Assembly (NCBI GenBank): GCA_951804985.1
Contig: OX638132.1
Span: 19,635,529-19,699,528 of the forward strand
DNA: 64,000 bases
Reading direction: 5' to 3'
DNA from: Dryomyza anilis
Taxonomy: Eukaryota; Arthropoda; Insecta; Diptera; Dryomyzidae
A program made the translations under genes and the position numbers. Of this stretch, positions 1-10,895 are shown one piece after another. The notes under the pieces are model-generated. The model was not told the DNA's origin and ran no database searches. It worked only from the letters and a program-made list of their open reading frames with translations. Position 1 is the first letter of the stretch. The number at the start of each line of letters is the position of its first letter.

Positions 1-246
1 CGCAAATATTTTTGTTTTTTATGATATAACTTTTTATTAGCGCAAGATAAAATAGTAATGCAGAGACATTAATTGTTTGTTTTTAAAGCACCTACAGATC
101 TGCATCATTAATTAAAAATATTTTGTCAAACATTAATTTGGCATTTGTTATTTGCAGGAAAAAATGTTTGGCAAAATATTTTTAAATAATGATGCAGTTC
201 GATAGGTGCTTTAAAAACAAACAATTAATACCTCAACACCACTATA
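1..246. repeat. Foldback (palindromic) element, first copy
   Basis: The sequence reads as a hairpin: about 68-135 (AAAGCACCTACAGATCTGCA region) is the inverted complement of about 164-229 (AATGATGCAGTTCGATAGGT region), with a short spacer near 136-163. The outer left part (1-67, ACTTTTTATTAG) matches the complement of the outer right part of the next copy near 515-560. No coding capacity. It is most likely a foldback or MITE-type non-autonomous DNA element whose left end may lie outside the window. Confidence 0.7.
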
Positions 247-610
247 AAATTGGAAAAATTGAAAATCTTCTCATGCCAAAAGGGCGAATCTTTCCATTTT
301 TTGCTATAACTCTTTAATGGTACAAGATCAAATAGTGATGCAATGGAATTTATTGTTTGTTTTTGAAGCATCTATCGATCTGCATCATTAATTAAAAATA
401 TTTTGTCAAACATTAATTTGCCATTTGTTATTTGCAGGAAAAATGTTTGGCAAAACAATTTTTAAATAATGATGCAGATCAATAGGTGCTTTGAAAACAA
501 ATAATAAATGCCTTTACACCACTATTTTATCTTATACCAATAAAAAGTTATGGCGAAAAAACGAAAAGATTCGCCCTTTTGGCATGACAACATTTTCAAT
601 TTTTCAAATT
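247..610. repeat. Foldback element, second tandem copy with long arms
   Basis: This is an almost full-length palindrome. Positions 247-292 (containing GCCAAAAGGGCGAATC) are the inverted complement of about 570-610, and inner parts (GCATCATTAATTAAAAATAT near 370) pair with about 455-500. It repeats the core of the preceding element, so the two form a head-to-tail pair. The short frame that starts inside it (550-900) is an accident of the repeat and I do not call it a gene. Confidence 0.75.
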
Positions 611-1125
611 CGCCCGTTTGTTTTTGTCTTTTGTGGCTAGATATACCCAACAAAATGACACGCGATTTTGGCACAGCATACTTGAAGATAAACTACATTA
701 AAACATGTAAAAAACGCAAATGTCAAAAATTGCACATTCGCCCCTTTGACATGATAGTGACGATACGTATTCAACTTTTCCCCAAACACAGAAAAATGTT
801 CGCAACAATTGCAATAAAAAATATTGTAGAATTTGTGATCAATCAATTTTTTGTAATGCAGCATTCTATATCTGATATGTATAAAGGTTTTGCAATATAA
901 GTGTTTTGGAAAATTGTCATACTTTAGAAAATAAAAATGCTGGAGTAAATTCACTTTTGTTCTACTTTTTTTTTTAAATTATTTTTCATTTACAAAGATG
1001 AAAATTAAAACATTCTGGGCACGCTCTGCCAAAATTGATTATTTATTGCACATATTAATATTTTCAAAACACTAATGAAAATTTTGCTTTTTTATTGGCT
1101 TTTCGAAATAATTCGTTTTTTTTTA
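611..1125. other. AT-rich non-coding stretch, nothing recognised
   Basis: Low-complexity AT-rich DNA with a poly-T run near 965-985. Open frames on both strands are short, overlap each other and lack any recognisable domain. I see no repeat shared with the rest of the window. Confidence 0.5.
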
Positions 1126-1335
1126 TTTGTTGTATGGGAGGTACCACGCACACTTGCTCAATCACGATGCAAATTGAACAAGTGAATTAAATCAACGAAA
1201 AACTGTATATTACAGTTTTATCACTGTAGCTCAATTAATTTCTAATACATGCAATTTTGTACATTATTGTTATATGTATGAAAGGTACCACGCCTTGTCC
1301 AATCAAGTTAAATTTTGTAATTGTAATTGGCATTT
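1126..1335. repeat. Degenerate M-type tandem unit (GGTACCACGC repeats)
   Basis: Two related segments lie about 145 bp apart, at about 1133 (TGTATGGGAGGTACCACGC) and about 1277 (TATGAAAGGTACCACGCC). Both are followed by a CAATCA-type sequence. The same motif (ATGGGAGGTGCCACGCC) recurs at 4858, 13522, 22890, 23037 and 23180 in this window, always in the M family. I read this as an old fragment of the M element with its about 142-bp tandem core. Confidence 0.5.
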
Positions 1336-1369
1336 AAAACACTGAATTTTGTTTTAAATTACGTTACCT

Positions 1370-2760
1370 ACTTCTACTTAGTCACTTCATTGGAAATACG
1401 GAAAGAGGCACTTACCCATAGCCATGTCTCGCAGCTCTACGATAATCGATATTTTCTCGAACTATCTTCGATAAAAAAAATTATATATCATTGCTTTACT
1501 ATTACTATAATTGTTAAAATTTTCGTATTATAAAACTTTATGACATGCCACGATATTTTAACATTTTTTACATTCAAATATCTAATCGAATGACAGACTG
1601 GAGAAACATCGTAATCTCTCATTCGATTCGATAGCGCTTGGAGACTGTTTCGAGTTGTCGGGGTATTACTACGATTTCGGTTACGTTTCTCGTATCTATA
1701 ACATACTACAATTCGTTCTAAGATATATGCAAATATCGTAAAGACATAATAAAGTTTTCTCGTTACGAGAATTATTTCAAAATCTAACAGATAGACCACC
1801 TCAATACGTATTAAACTTCACGGACAACTCGATTCTTACAACGACAATTGTACAATAAAACACGCTATATCGTTTAGAAATCTGCAAATATTTGGGGATA
1901 AAATTTCGTTCAAGAGATATAGACAACAGAAATTTAAAAATTTATAAAAAAATGAATTTAAAACATCTTTAAAACGCTCTTAACGAAATTAATTACAAAT
2001 GTTGGATAAACACGTATCAATATTTTAATCAAAAAATGCATAATTGTTTTTACTTGTAAAATTTAAATTTTTCTGATCATAAAATTTTTTAAATTAATTT
2101 GTAAAAAAAATCAAAATAGCAATGAGATCTATTAGATTCGTGGTTGAAGTATATACAGGTTAAGTCACCTTTTATTTATCCTATTGACTATTTTTAATAG
2201 TAAAAATACTATTTTTTATATAATATTTTTTTTGGGTGCAGTATATAAACGTAACGTTGTATATAACAATTTCGGTTTGATTTTAATACTTTCTTTTCAT
2301 TAATATTTTATCTTTAGCGAGATTTTTCAATTATCGATCTCTAAAATGATAGAAATTTCCCATCTCGTCTCGAATTCTCCTTGAATTTTTTTAGTAATAT
2401 GAGGTAATAAATACGTATAGAGTTTGTAGTTTTTGATCGATCGAGATTCTCGTATCGTGCGTATTACTATTTATCTAAATATATCTTTAAATAGTGTAAC
2501 TTTTTTAACATCGAGAATAAGTTTCTGATTCTTCAGAATGTATTCCGCAATATTTTGTACTGCTTCAAACGAACGTTATAAACATGGAAAGGTCATTATC
2601 AAAGTACTTGTTCCAGAACTTATTATATTATATCGACATTTCTGAAAATGTTTATTGCGTATACATGAAATAATGTGACCATTTATCATAGAATTAAAAT
2701 ATAATTCGAAAGTTGTTTTTAAATTCTAAGAATTAACATTTGTACGCAATTAAAATTAAT
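1370..2760. other. CpG-rich AT-rich block of atypical composition
   Basis: CpG dinucleotides are strikingly frequent here. I count 19 in 1561-1860, about twice what its C and G content would give. TCG/CGA words dominate (TCGATCGAGATTCTCGTATC near 2436). The longest frame is a minus-strand one of about 100 codons (1488-1799) with no recognisable domain. A fragment of MITE C interrupts it near 2165-2241. It could be horizontally acquired or an old viral or transposon remnant, or simply a composition outlier; I cannot assign it. Confidence 0.45.
2165..2241 (-). mobile_element. MITE C fragment (one end only)
   Basis: ATCCTATTGACTATTTTTAA followed by the TTTTTTTTGGGTG end reproduces the terminal about 75 bp of the MITE C family (compare 33400-33464). 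The other end is missing, so it is a truncated copy inside the CpG-rich block. Confidence 0.6.
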
Positions 2761-2761
2761 A

Positions 2762-3670
2762 ACCTGACTTTTGATTTTTCGAAATATGACATTGACTTCT
2801 GAAAAATTGTGCTGGATATACCGTTTTTTTTTATTGGTTATTTTACTAAACCCATATCCCCTCAACTACAAAAAACACATGTTTTATTACATGACTTGTA
2901 ATCGCATCGCATGTAAGCAATATATATATATCCTTGTAGAATAAAGGACACTTGCCTGTGCCTTATTATATAGTGTAACCAATGCTATTACCACACAATC
3001 ACCATTATTAACTGCAGTCTGTTTATTTTACTATTCTTGTTCGTGGTCTTTTTAGTTTTCCTCATTTTTTTTATAGTTTACTCCCCTCTTTATTCAGGAC
3101 GCCTTTTTATTACTCCTCAACCATTTTCATTTCCCATCACATGTATTAATTTGAGTTCTTTCCCATGGCATATGCCGACACGTATCACATTCATTTGCGT
3201 CATTGCTTATCCTTGTTCAACCTAATACCAACCATAATGTCCCACTTTTGTCATTTGTTCATGTGCGTGGTTCTGATATTCTGCCGATGCGTTAAATTTC
3301 CAAAGACATTGGTTCGTTTGTTGACTTCTACGTATGCTATGTTCACCAACATTTAATTAAAAACTTAAATTGTAACGGAAATCGTTAAGGAAAACTAAAT
3401 TTAATAGTATGTTAAAATTAAGGTAATCTTCAAATGGTACAAACTAAAATAAAAGTATATCTAGAAAACAAAATATAGTTATAATATAAAAATGCCTAAC
3501 AACTATTAGTATGATTCGTACACATTACGAATAAATATAAATTATAATTGTCATTTTAATTTTGATTATAATTAATAATAGTTTTTACTATCAACGAAAA
3601 TTAAAAATCATTTATTTAATAAGTGATATGATAAAAAAACAACAAAATCATACCTAAAAACGATCAAATA
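2762..3670. other. Non-coding stretch, no feature recognised
   Basis: Apparently single-copy within this window. A short TATATATATA run lies near 2921. Two overlapping frames of about 62 codons near 3037-3356 are hydrophobic and lack any recognisable domain. No convincing splice-bounded exon was found. Confidence 0.4.
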
Positions 3671-3775
3671 TACAGAACAAATATTCATCAATATGATGAA
3701 TTTATTCATAAATATTATAAATATTTTCACCAACTACCCGATTCATCATATTGATACCACCGTTCATTAGAATTG

Positions 3776-5019
3776 CTCACGGTAGAATTTTTTCCCGTAG
3801 AATACTTCCCCGTAGAGTTTTTCCCAGTAGAAGTTTTGGTGTGGTGAGTTTTAATGTGGTGAGTTTTAGTGTGGTGAGTTTTAATGTGGCGAGTTTTAGT
3901 GTGGTGAGTTATTGTGGTGAGTATTAGTGTGATGAATTTTTAGTGTGGTGAATTTTTAGTGTGGTGAGTTTTAGTAAGGTGAAATTTATTATGGTGAGTT
4001 TTAGTGTGGTGAATTTTTATGTGGTGAGTTTTACTGTGGTGAGTTTTAATGTGGTGCATTTTTAGTGTGGTTAGTTTTAGTGTAGTGAGGTTTAGTGTGG
4101 TGAGTTTATGTTGTGGTAAGTTTTAGTGTGGTAAATTTTATTGTGATGAGTTTTAGTATAGTGAATTTTAATGTGGTGAATTTTAGTGTGGTGAGTTTAA
4201 GTGTAGTGAATTCTATTGTGGTGAGTTTTAGTGTGGTGAATTTTTGTGGTGAATTTTAGTGTGGTGAGTTTTAATGTGGTGCATTTTTAGTGTGGTTAGT
4301 TTTAGTGTAGTGAGGTTTAGTGTGGTGAGTTTTTGTTGTGATAAGTTTTAGTGTGGTGAATTTTATTGTGATGAGTTTTAGTGTAGTGAATTTTAATGTG
4401 GTGAGTTTTAGTGTGGTGAGTTTAAGTGTAGTGAATTTTATTGTGGTGAGTTTTAGTGTGGTGAATTTTTTGTGGTGAGTTTTAGTGTGGTGAGTTTTAG
4501 TGTGGTGAATTTTAGTGTGGTTAGTTTTAGTGTAGTGGGGTTTAGTTTGGTGAGTTTTTGTTGTGGTAAGTTTTAGTGTGGTGAATTTTATTGTAATGAG
4601 TTTTAGTATTTAGTATAGTGGTGAGTTTTAGTGTGGTGAGTTTGCTTTTTTATCTTTCCTATTTTTGTTTTTCCTATTTTTATTCCTATTTTTGTTTTGG
4701 ATTTTAGTTTTATGTTATTGCTTTTGTTTTTGTATTTTTGCTTTTGTTTTGTGCTTTTGTGTTTTTGCTTTTAAAATTTTTTTTTTGTATTTGAGTTTTT
4801 TTTCATGTTCGTAGCTGGTAAAAGTGTCGAGTTATATCATTTTGAAAGTTTAGGTTGTATGGGAGGTGCCACGCTTCTTTGTCCAATCCCGCCCATATAT
4901 AGCCTATCATTCCTTCCAGACCATACTGCATCTGTGGTAAAAATTGCAAGGAAATCGCATCAGCCAAGAAGGGGAACAAACGTACAAACGAACAAGCAGT
5001 TTTATTATATTAACAGGAT
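3776..5019 (+). mobile_element. M element copy 1 with 15-bp minisatellite
   Basis: In order, it shows a CCCGTAGAATACTTCCCCGT lead (3799 onward), a 15-bp minisatellite (3838-4645), a TTTTGCTTTTG-rich tract (4645-4800), the conserved block TGTATGGGAGGTGCCACGC (about 4857) with CCAATCCCGCCCATATATAG, and a TTTTATTATATT-like tail. The same order occurs at 12630-13648 and, reversed, at 36840-37620. It has no coding capacity and its class is unknown. The 5' motif seen in copy 2 (TAGCTGGACCCGT) is missing here. Confidence 0.65.
3838..4645 (+). repeat. 15-bp minisatellite with 225-bp higher-order repeat
   Basis: The core unit is GTGAGTTTTAGTGTG with G-to-A and length variants (GAATTTTTAG). A marker variant set (GTGCATTTTTAGTGTGG then TTAGTTTTAGTGTAG) recurs with its GTGG at 4067, 4292 and 4517, exactly 225 bp apart. 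Thus 15 units were amplified together about three times. Confidence 0.9.
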
Positions 5020-5475
5020 ATATTTTTTATTAATAAAATTTTGTAATTATAAATAAATATATTATAAAACATTTTACTAATTTATGCAAATCTAGTAGAG
5101 ATGGGTGATTTTTCGTGTCACGCACGAAAATTGGAGTTCTTGTTGTCGTCGTGCCCGTGCGTGTCCGTGTCTCTAAAAGCAGACACCAATTTAAAAAACG
5201 CTTTACTTCCAGAATAACAAAATTCGTAGTATTTTAACAAAGGACAAACAACACTTTGGAATATCGGTGTCTGTTCCACACATTTTTTAATAACGGTTCC
5301 GAGTCCGGTTCTGTTCGACAGTAACAAATCGTTTTTCATATTTATGATAGCATTCATAATATTGATGTCGTTAGTCGATAATATTATGAATGGTTCTTCA
5401 ATACAATGAATCATGGTTAGAAGAACGGAATAAATCAATATGATGTACATTATTTTTCAGTATAGTTTTTAGGTA

Positions 5476-6305
5476 CACAGAAAAAAAAGCTTCAATATGA
5501 TGAATTTATTCATAAATATTATGAATTTTTTCACCAACTACCAGATTCATCATATTGATACCACCGATCATTAAATGACATATTAACGAATGCATTCATT
5601 ATTTATATATGAACAAAATATTCAATACAATGAATTTGAATTGTCATATTGATGAATTTGTTCATAATATTTTATCAAAAAAATATTTTTTTTAAATAAT
5701 TCGAAAAAAAGTGTTGTAAAAAGTTTATTTCAAAAATAACAGTTAACAAAATAAAAAAAAATATCCGAATAAAAGTTTTTCGGACAAAAAAAAATTCCGA
5801 AAAAAATGGTAAAAAAAAATGTGTTTGAAATTTTTTTTTTCGAAAAACAAATCTATTCGAAATTTTTTTTTGCAAAAATATATTTTTAATATATATAACA
5901 TTTTATTAACAAAAAGTTGTAATTATAATAAATATATTATAAAACATTTCACTAATTTATGCATGTCGAGCAAGCATTATATAAGAAATAACACACAAGA
6001 ACTACTTGAGAACTGAGAAGTACGGCAAAAAATAAACGACAAAAAATATTTTTATAAAAATTTGGTTTAATGAACAGCGTTCTTCAATATGATGAACATA
6101 TACGTTGTATTTTATATTTTGGTTCATTAATATGATGAAACGTATTCTTCACAAACAGTTCATCATATTGAAGAACACTTTTTCGACAGTTATCAAGCGT
6201 TTTTCCAAACAATAATGGCGTTGGTCATTAATATTATAAATGGTTCTTCAATACAATGAATCATGGCTTGAAGAACGTAATTCATCAATATGATGTACAT
6301 GATTT
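5476..6305 (+). mobile_element. MITE B copy 1 (long form)
   Basis: It starts TA|CACAGAAAAAAAAGCTTCAA and contains the repeated inner dyads ATTCATCATATTGATACC. It carries the long-form block TGCATGTCGAGCAAGCATTA (about 5961) through GAGAACTGAGAAGTACGGC (about 6008-6026). The right end stops at GATGTACAT without the expected TTTTTTTCTGTG, so that end is truncated or diverged. There is no transposase. Confidence 0.75.
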
Positions 6306-7415
6306 ACATTAAATATAAAAATTTGTATCTGTAAAATTTCGTAAATATTGAATTAGATACGTTTTAGTTATCCATAATTAAAAGTTAATACAGACTTTGA
6401 TGCGAAAAACTTTTACGATTGATTTTCATAAAATACTTTTTAAAATGTACTAACATCGGTTTTCTGAAATACAAATGTTGTGCAAATTAGTTCGTATTTT
6501 ATTATTAGAAATGCTTTCGTAAATGTTTTATAGTTATGGCGGTTATAAATTCAATAATACTCTGTTTTATTTGGTATTTTTACGAAAATATTCGTAAGAA
6601 CACACCAAATTGTTCGTTATTTTTAAAGTAGTTTTTATTGTATTTTTCGACACATTTCGATCGACTCTACCAACCGCTCTATGTATTTCAAATACATATT
6701 GATGGGTAACAGCTTAAACTGAAATTAACATCGAATAATAAATACAGACCTTAAGCAACAATAACGACAATTATTGCTTGTGTCCTTGTTGGCATTTAAG
6801 ACATTTAAATGCGTACAACAGAATTACCCAAAAAGGACCTGCTGGCAGTAATACAAACAACAAAAAAACCAAAAACACAATAAGTACTAAAAATACTTTT
6901 GGCATATAAAAGACCAAACTGGCCTTTGCCGTTTCTTCGATGCTTCGATTCAAATCCAATTTTGAACCGGAGCAGCAGTGAATAACATAAAATTGCACTA
7001 AATAGAAAAAACCACACGACATAAAACCGAAACGGAAATGACCAAAAAAAAAAAAAACAAGACACAGTAAAAAGAGGAAATGACAGAACAAAACACAACA
7101 ACAAGAAACAAAAAGCAGCAACTGTAGTAGGAATAAAATAATATTACAATAACCACTTTGCACAAAGGGAGCAAATGTTTGGACTGAACTGGAAGAGCAG
7201 CAGCACGCCAAGTTATCATCATCATCATACTCCTCGTCGTCGTCGACCTCATCGTTCGGTACAACGTAGGGCGATGTGATGGCCAAGGCTATAAAATCGA
7301 AATTTCCTCAATTAAGTGCGCCTCGCGGGACTCGTTGGGCACGACAAAAACCAGCAGATCGAGCAGTTTGAATTTGCGAAGAGGGACGGATGGACAGACG
7401 GACGTTGATGTGAGG
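6306..7415. other. Non-coding stretch with TTCGTAA-rich and simple-repeat parts
   Basis: 6310-6660 is AT-rich with repeated TTCGTAAA/TTCGTATT words, similar in flavour to 28490-28920. 7200-7260 has short (ATC)n and (CGT)n runs. A 171-codon minus frame (7286-6771) starts with an acidic patch DDDEEYDDDD and then becomes a Phe/Leu/Cys-rich run translated from A-rich DNA. I treat it as non-coding unless transcripts say otherwise (see findings). Confidence 0.45.
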
Positions 7416-7417
7416 TA

Positions 7418-7930
7418 CACAGAAAAAAAATTCTTCAATATGATGAATTTATTCATAAATATTATGAATTTTTTCACCAACTACCTGATTCATCATATTC
7501 ATACCACCGTTCATTAAATGACATTAATATGTCATTCATTATATATATAAACAAAATATTCAATACAATGAATTTAAATTGTCATATTGATGAATTTGTT
7601 TGTACATTTTTTCAAAAAAAAAATTTTTTTTTATAAAATAATTCGAAAAAAAATGTGTTGTAAATATTTTATTTAAAAATAACAGTAAAAAAATAAAAAA
7701 ATGAACACCGTTCTTCAATATGAAGTACATATATGTTGTATTTTATGTATTCTTCACAAACAGTTCATCATATTGAAGAACACTTTTTCGACAGTTACCA
7801 AGCATTCATCATATTTATGATCACATTCATAACATTGATGTCGTTAGTCATTAATATTATGAATGGTTCTTCAATACAATCATCGTTTGAAGAACGGATT
7901 TCATCAATATGATGTACATTTTTTTCTGTG
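7418..7930 (+). mobile_element. MITE B copy 2 (short form, intact ends)
   Basis: It is flanked by TA on both sides (7416-7417 and 7931-7932). The ends are CACAGAAAAAAAATTCTTCA and the inverted TTTTTTTCTGTG. The TIR is about 14 bp and the interior is made of short dyads such as TTCATCATATTGAAGAAC. It is 513 bp, lacks the TGCATGTCGAGCAAGC block and has no coding frame. TA duplication and length fit a Tc1/mariner-type MITE. Confidence 0.85.
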
Positions 7931-7932
7931 TA

Positions 7933-9260
7933 GAGTTTGTGAAACAGATGGGGATGCGTAGTAGATACTTTTGGCAACAGTTTAAACATGAATAACGTAA
8001 GTGTTACGTGAGTAGCCAATGTAAATTACGGTGGTGCAAAAATAAAAAAATAACGAAAAACTTACGGCAACTTTAACAAGTTCAAAGAACCATATAATAT
8101 ATAACATTTTAGTTACGGAAATTGGCTACAACTAAGGACGCTAAAATATGCCTACAAGGGAGGTAGGCGGATATGCAGTAAATATTGAAATTTACGTTTG
8201 GGATCATCATGCTGTTTTTTTATGTTCCGTTTTGTTCTTTTACTTTTTACAGCTACCAACAACATATGTGCGCTGTGCTGTGCTGTGACGCCCTGAGCTC
8301 ATAAATCATGTCAATCAATAACCTCCATAAAAATAGCAATAGAAACGCTAGATTTATAATCCACATACACAACCACAGGCACTACCCAAAAAAAGTCCCA
8401 CATGGACCCACCCAGTTAAACACACACACACACTGAAACCCAATCAACGTATGTACATCGTAAAGTAATAAAAAAATAACTGAAATGAAAAGGAAAAACT
8501 TCATCCGAATCGCGTGTGTAAATCGATTTCTCATGTCATTTCCAATAATTGAAATTGTAAATGCCAAACAGCCAGGCAGTCAAATAGACCACCAGACTAA
8601 GCGTCCGTCCATCTATCAGTCGTCAGTCAGTCAGTCACAACGTCATCAACACTTAAGTGGAAAAATGCCGATAAAAAAGACATAGCAGCACCATTAAAAA
8701 TTATGTTAACATTGTTCCAGTGTAACCAGCAGCATAGTTCTAGTTCTAAAAAGCCATTCAAACTATTCTAGGGGCTGCTCGGTGCTACTCCGAATTACGT
8801 TTTTTAATGATACGACTACATTCTAGGGGAGCTGTGCGTCAAAGTTGCTAGATGTTCGTTTTCAAAGTCATGCTCATCGAGGTCATTTCCACAGTGCGTA
8901 ACTTGTTCGGTTCGGTTAGGTTTATGGTTTGGTTCTGTACATCGTACACATATCTATTTTCCACGTACAAATCCTTGAAGCCCCATGGTCATTGTGTATA
9001 ATAAAACTTAATTATATTGTAGACAGCAAACACAACAAAATAATTTCATTAATTTATTTTTCATATTAATTCTATACTTGTCTCTGTTTATACAACATCG
9101 TATAGGACTGACATAATCTTGAACAACGAATTTTTTAACATTCGCATTTAGGGTTTATGACCGATCATGAAAACAGTCATAGCCACCAATTTAAGTAGAA
9201 ATAATATTTGCTGTTCCAATTAAAAGTAATATTTATTTATTTTTAAAAAATCAATAATAT
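7933..9260. other. Non-coding, apparently unique DNA
   Basis: No repeat family from this window is present. Simple-repeat flavour includes CACACACACACA near 8423, (CAGT)-like runs near 8620 and GTGCTGTGCTGTG near 8273. Frames are below 75 codons and unremarkable. It is probably intergenic or intronic. Confidence 0.4.
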
Positions 9261-9948
9261 TTTTATACCCTACACTAAGAGTGAAAGGGTATATTCAGTT
9301 TGGTACGTTTGTAACACCCAGAAGGAAGCATCTCCGGTATGTAAAAGTATATATATTCTTGACCAGCATGACCTCCTGAGTCGATTTAGCGATGTCCGCC
9401 TGTCCGTCTGTCTGTCTGTTGAAATCCCTACTACTTTTAGAATTGATCAGCTAGATAAATGAAACTTTTAACTTAGATTACTAATATACCTACGCTGTAT
9501 GTGCGAGATCGGTCCATTGTGACCTATGATCCGACCACTTATGTTCAAATACCTCATATAAAATGTACATATAAAGATCAATTTTTGTGTATACGTGCTT
9601 AGGTAAACTTTTGTTGGTCAAATATATATTGACATCATGCTCAAATACATGATTATAATGTTTTCCGGCGAAAAGACTTGTGGTTCACAAAAAAAAAATC
9701 GAAATTCGGTACACCTACCCATTTGTAAATATGGGTATCAAATGAATGGAAATTCTTCAGCGTTTGAATGTTTGTAGTTATTTTCAGGATTCGTATACCC
9801 TGGTGACCTATATATCACTTGGAATGGTAACCACACATATGTGTAGGGTATTTATAGTCGGCTTAGACCGACTATAATTTTGATAATCCTAACTATCATA
9901 ATTACACCTACTTTAAAATTTCCCATGTGATCTAACCTTCCCAACTGG
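9261..9948 (+). mobile_element. DINE-1/mini-me-like element A1 (Helitron-like)
   Basis: The 5' end TATACCCTACACTAAGAGTG followed by AAAGGGTAT forms a subterminal inverted repeat (ATACCCT/AGGGTAT). Next come AAGTATATATATTCTTGA, GAGTCGATTTAGCGATGTCC and a short (GTCY)n tract (about 9393-9418). Near the 3' end is the stem-loop AGTCGGCTTAGACCGACT, and the element ends CCCAACTGG. TA-core, conserved segment, then GTCY is the published layout of dipteran mini-me/DINE-1 elements. It is non-coding and mobilised in trans by inference. Its 3' end abuts A2 directly. Confidence 0.85.
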
Positions 9949-10692
9949 TTTTTATACCCTACACTAAGAGTGAAAGGGTATATTCAGTTTGGTACGCCGT
10001 TTGTAACACCCAGAAGGAAGCATCTCCGGTATGGAAAAGTATATATATTCTTGATCAGCATGACCTCCTGAGTCGATTTAGCGATGTCCGTCTGTCCGTC
10101 TGTCTGTCCGTCTGTCTGTCTGTCTGTCCGTCCGTCTGTCTGTCTGTCTGTTGAAATCCCTAAGACTTTTAAAATTGAAGAGCTAGATAAATGAAACTTA
10201 TAACTTAGATTACTAATATACCTACGCTGTATGTGCGAAAAAATTGGCGAGATCGGTCCATTGTGACCTATGATCCGACCACTTATGTTCAAATACCTCA
10301 TATAAAATGTACATATAAAGATCAATTTTTGTGTATACGTGCTTAGGTAAACTTTTGTTGGTCAAATATATATTGACATCATGCTCAAATACATGATTAT
10401 AATGTTTTCCGGCGAAAAGACTTGTGGTTCACAAAAAAAAAATCGAAATTCGGTACACCTACCCATTTGTAAATATGGGTATCAAATGAATGGAAATTCT
10501 TCAGCGATTGAATGTTTGTAGTTATTTTCAGGATTCGTATACCCTGGTAACCTATATATCACTTTGAATGGTAACCACACATATGTGTAGGGTATTTATA
10601 GTCGGCTTAGACCGACTATAATTTTGATAATCCTAACTATCATAATTACACCTACTTTAAAATTTCCCATGTGATCTAACCTTCCCAACTGG
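9949..10692 (+). mobile_element. DINE-1/mini-me-like element A2, tandem to A1
   Basis: This copy has the same structure as A1 and sits head-to-tail with no spacer (…CAACTGG|TTTTTATACCC…). Its (GTCY)n tract (10087-10151) is much longer than in A1. The body is almost identical to A1 and A4, so it is a young copy. The 3' hairpin is AGTCGGCTTAGACCGACT at about 10600 and the end is CTGG, matching the Helitron CTRR rule. Confidence 0.85.
10087..10151 (+). repeat. (GTCY)n microsatellite inside A2
   Basis: Irregular alternation of GTCC and GTCT tetramers. The corresponding tract is short in A1 and A3 and longest in A4 (41068-41140), so it is an unstable site between near-identical copies. Confidence 0.9.
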
Positions 10693-10895
10693 TTTATTTA
10701 TAATATGGAAATATAATTTTATTTTTATTAAGTATAATATATGAGTAAAAGAGTATTATATTTGAGTCTTTTAACCAGAATAATATTTCGAAACTAAAGC
10801 GCCGAAAGTTCGAAAAAGTTTAGAAATATCAAAACTGTAAATATCTGAACTCTGAACAAACGCACTTTCTTCTGGTTTCGTATCTGGTTTCACAA

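Larger units (their letters stand above)
3671..5463 (+). mobile_element. MITE B copy (B0), split by an M element
   Basis: The left part 3671-3775 (TACAGAACAAATATTCATCA, then CACCAACTACCCGATTCATC) matches the left end of the other B copies. The B interior resumes at about 5020-5094 (AATATATTATAAAACATTTT), matching 5925-5965 of B1. The right part 5320-5463 (GTCGTTAGTCGATAATATTA, then GATGTACATTATTTTTCAGT) matches B right ends. The M element 3776-5019 therefore inserted into an existing B. Positions 5095-5320 are not found in other B copies and remain unassigned. Confidence 0.65.

Noticed and set aside
1488..1799. Viral or transposon protein in the CpG-rich block
   Set aside because: About 100 codons, no motif recognised. 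Only the base composition is unusual, so no protein is claimed.
6771..7286. 171-codon minus-strand membrane protein
   Set aside because: The hydrophobic part arises from A-rich plus-strand DNA (poly-A to Phe/Leu). Only the first about 45 codons look coding-like; kept as a low-interest finding instead.
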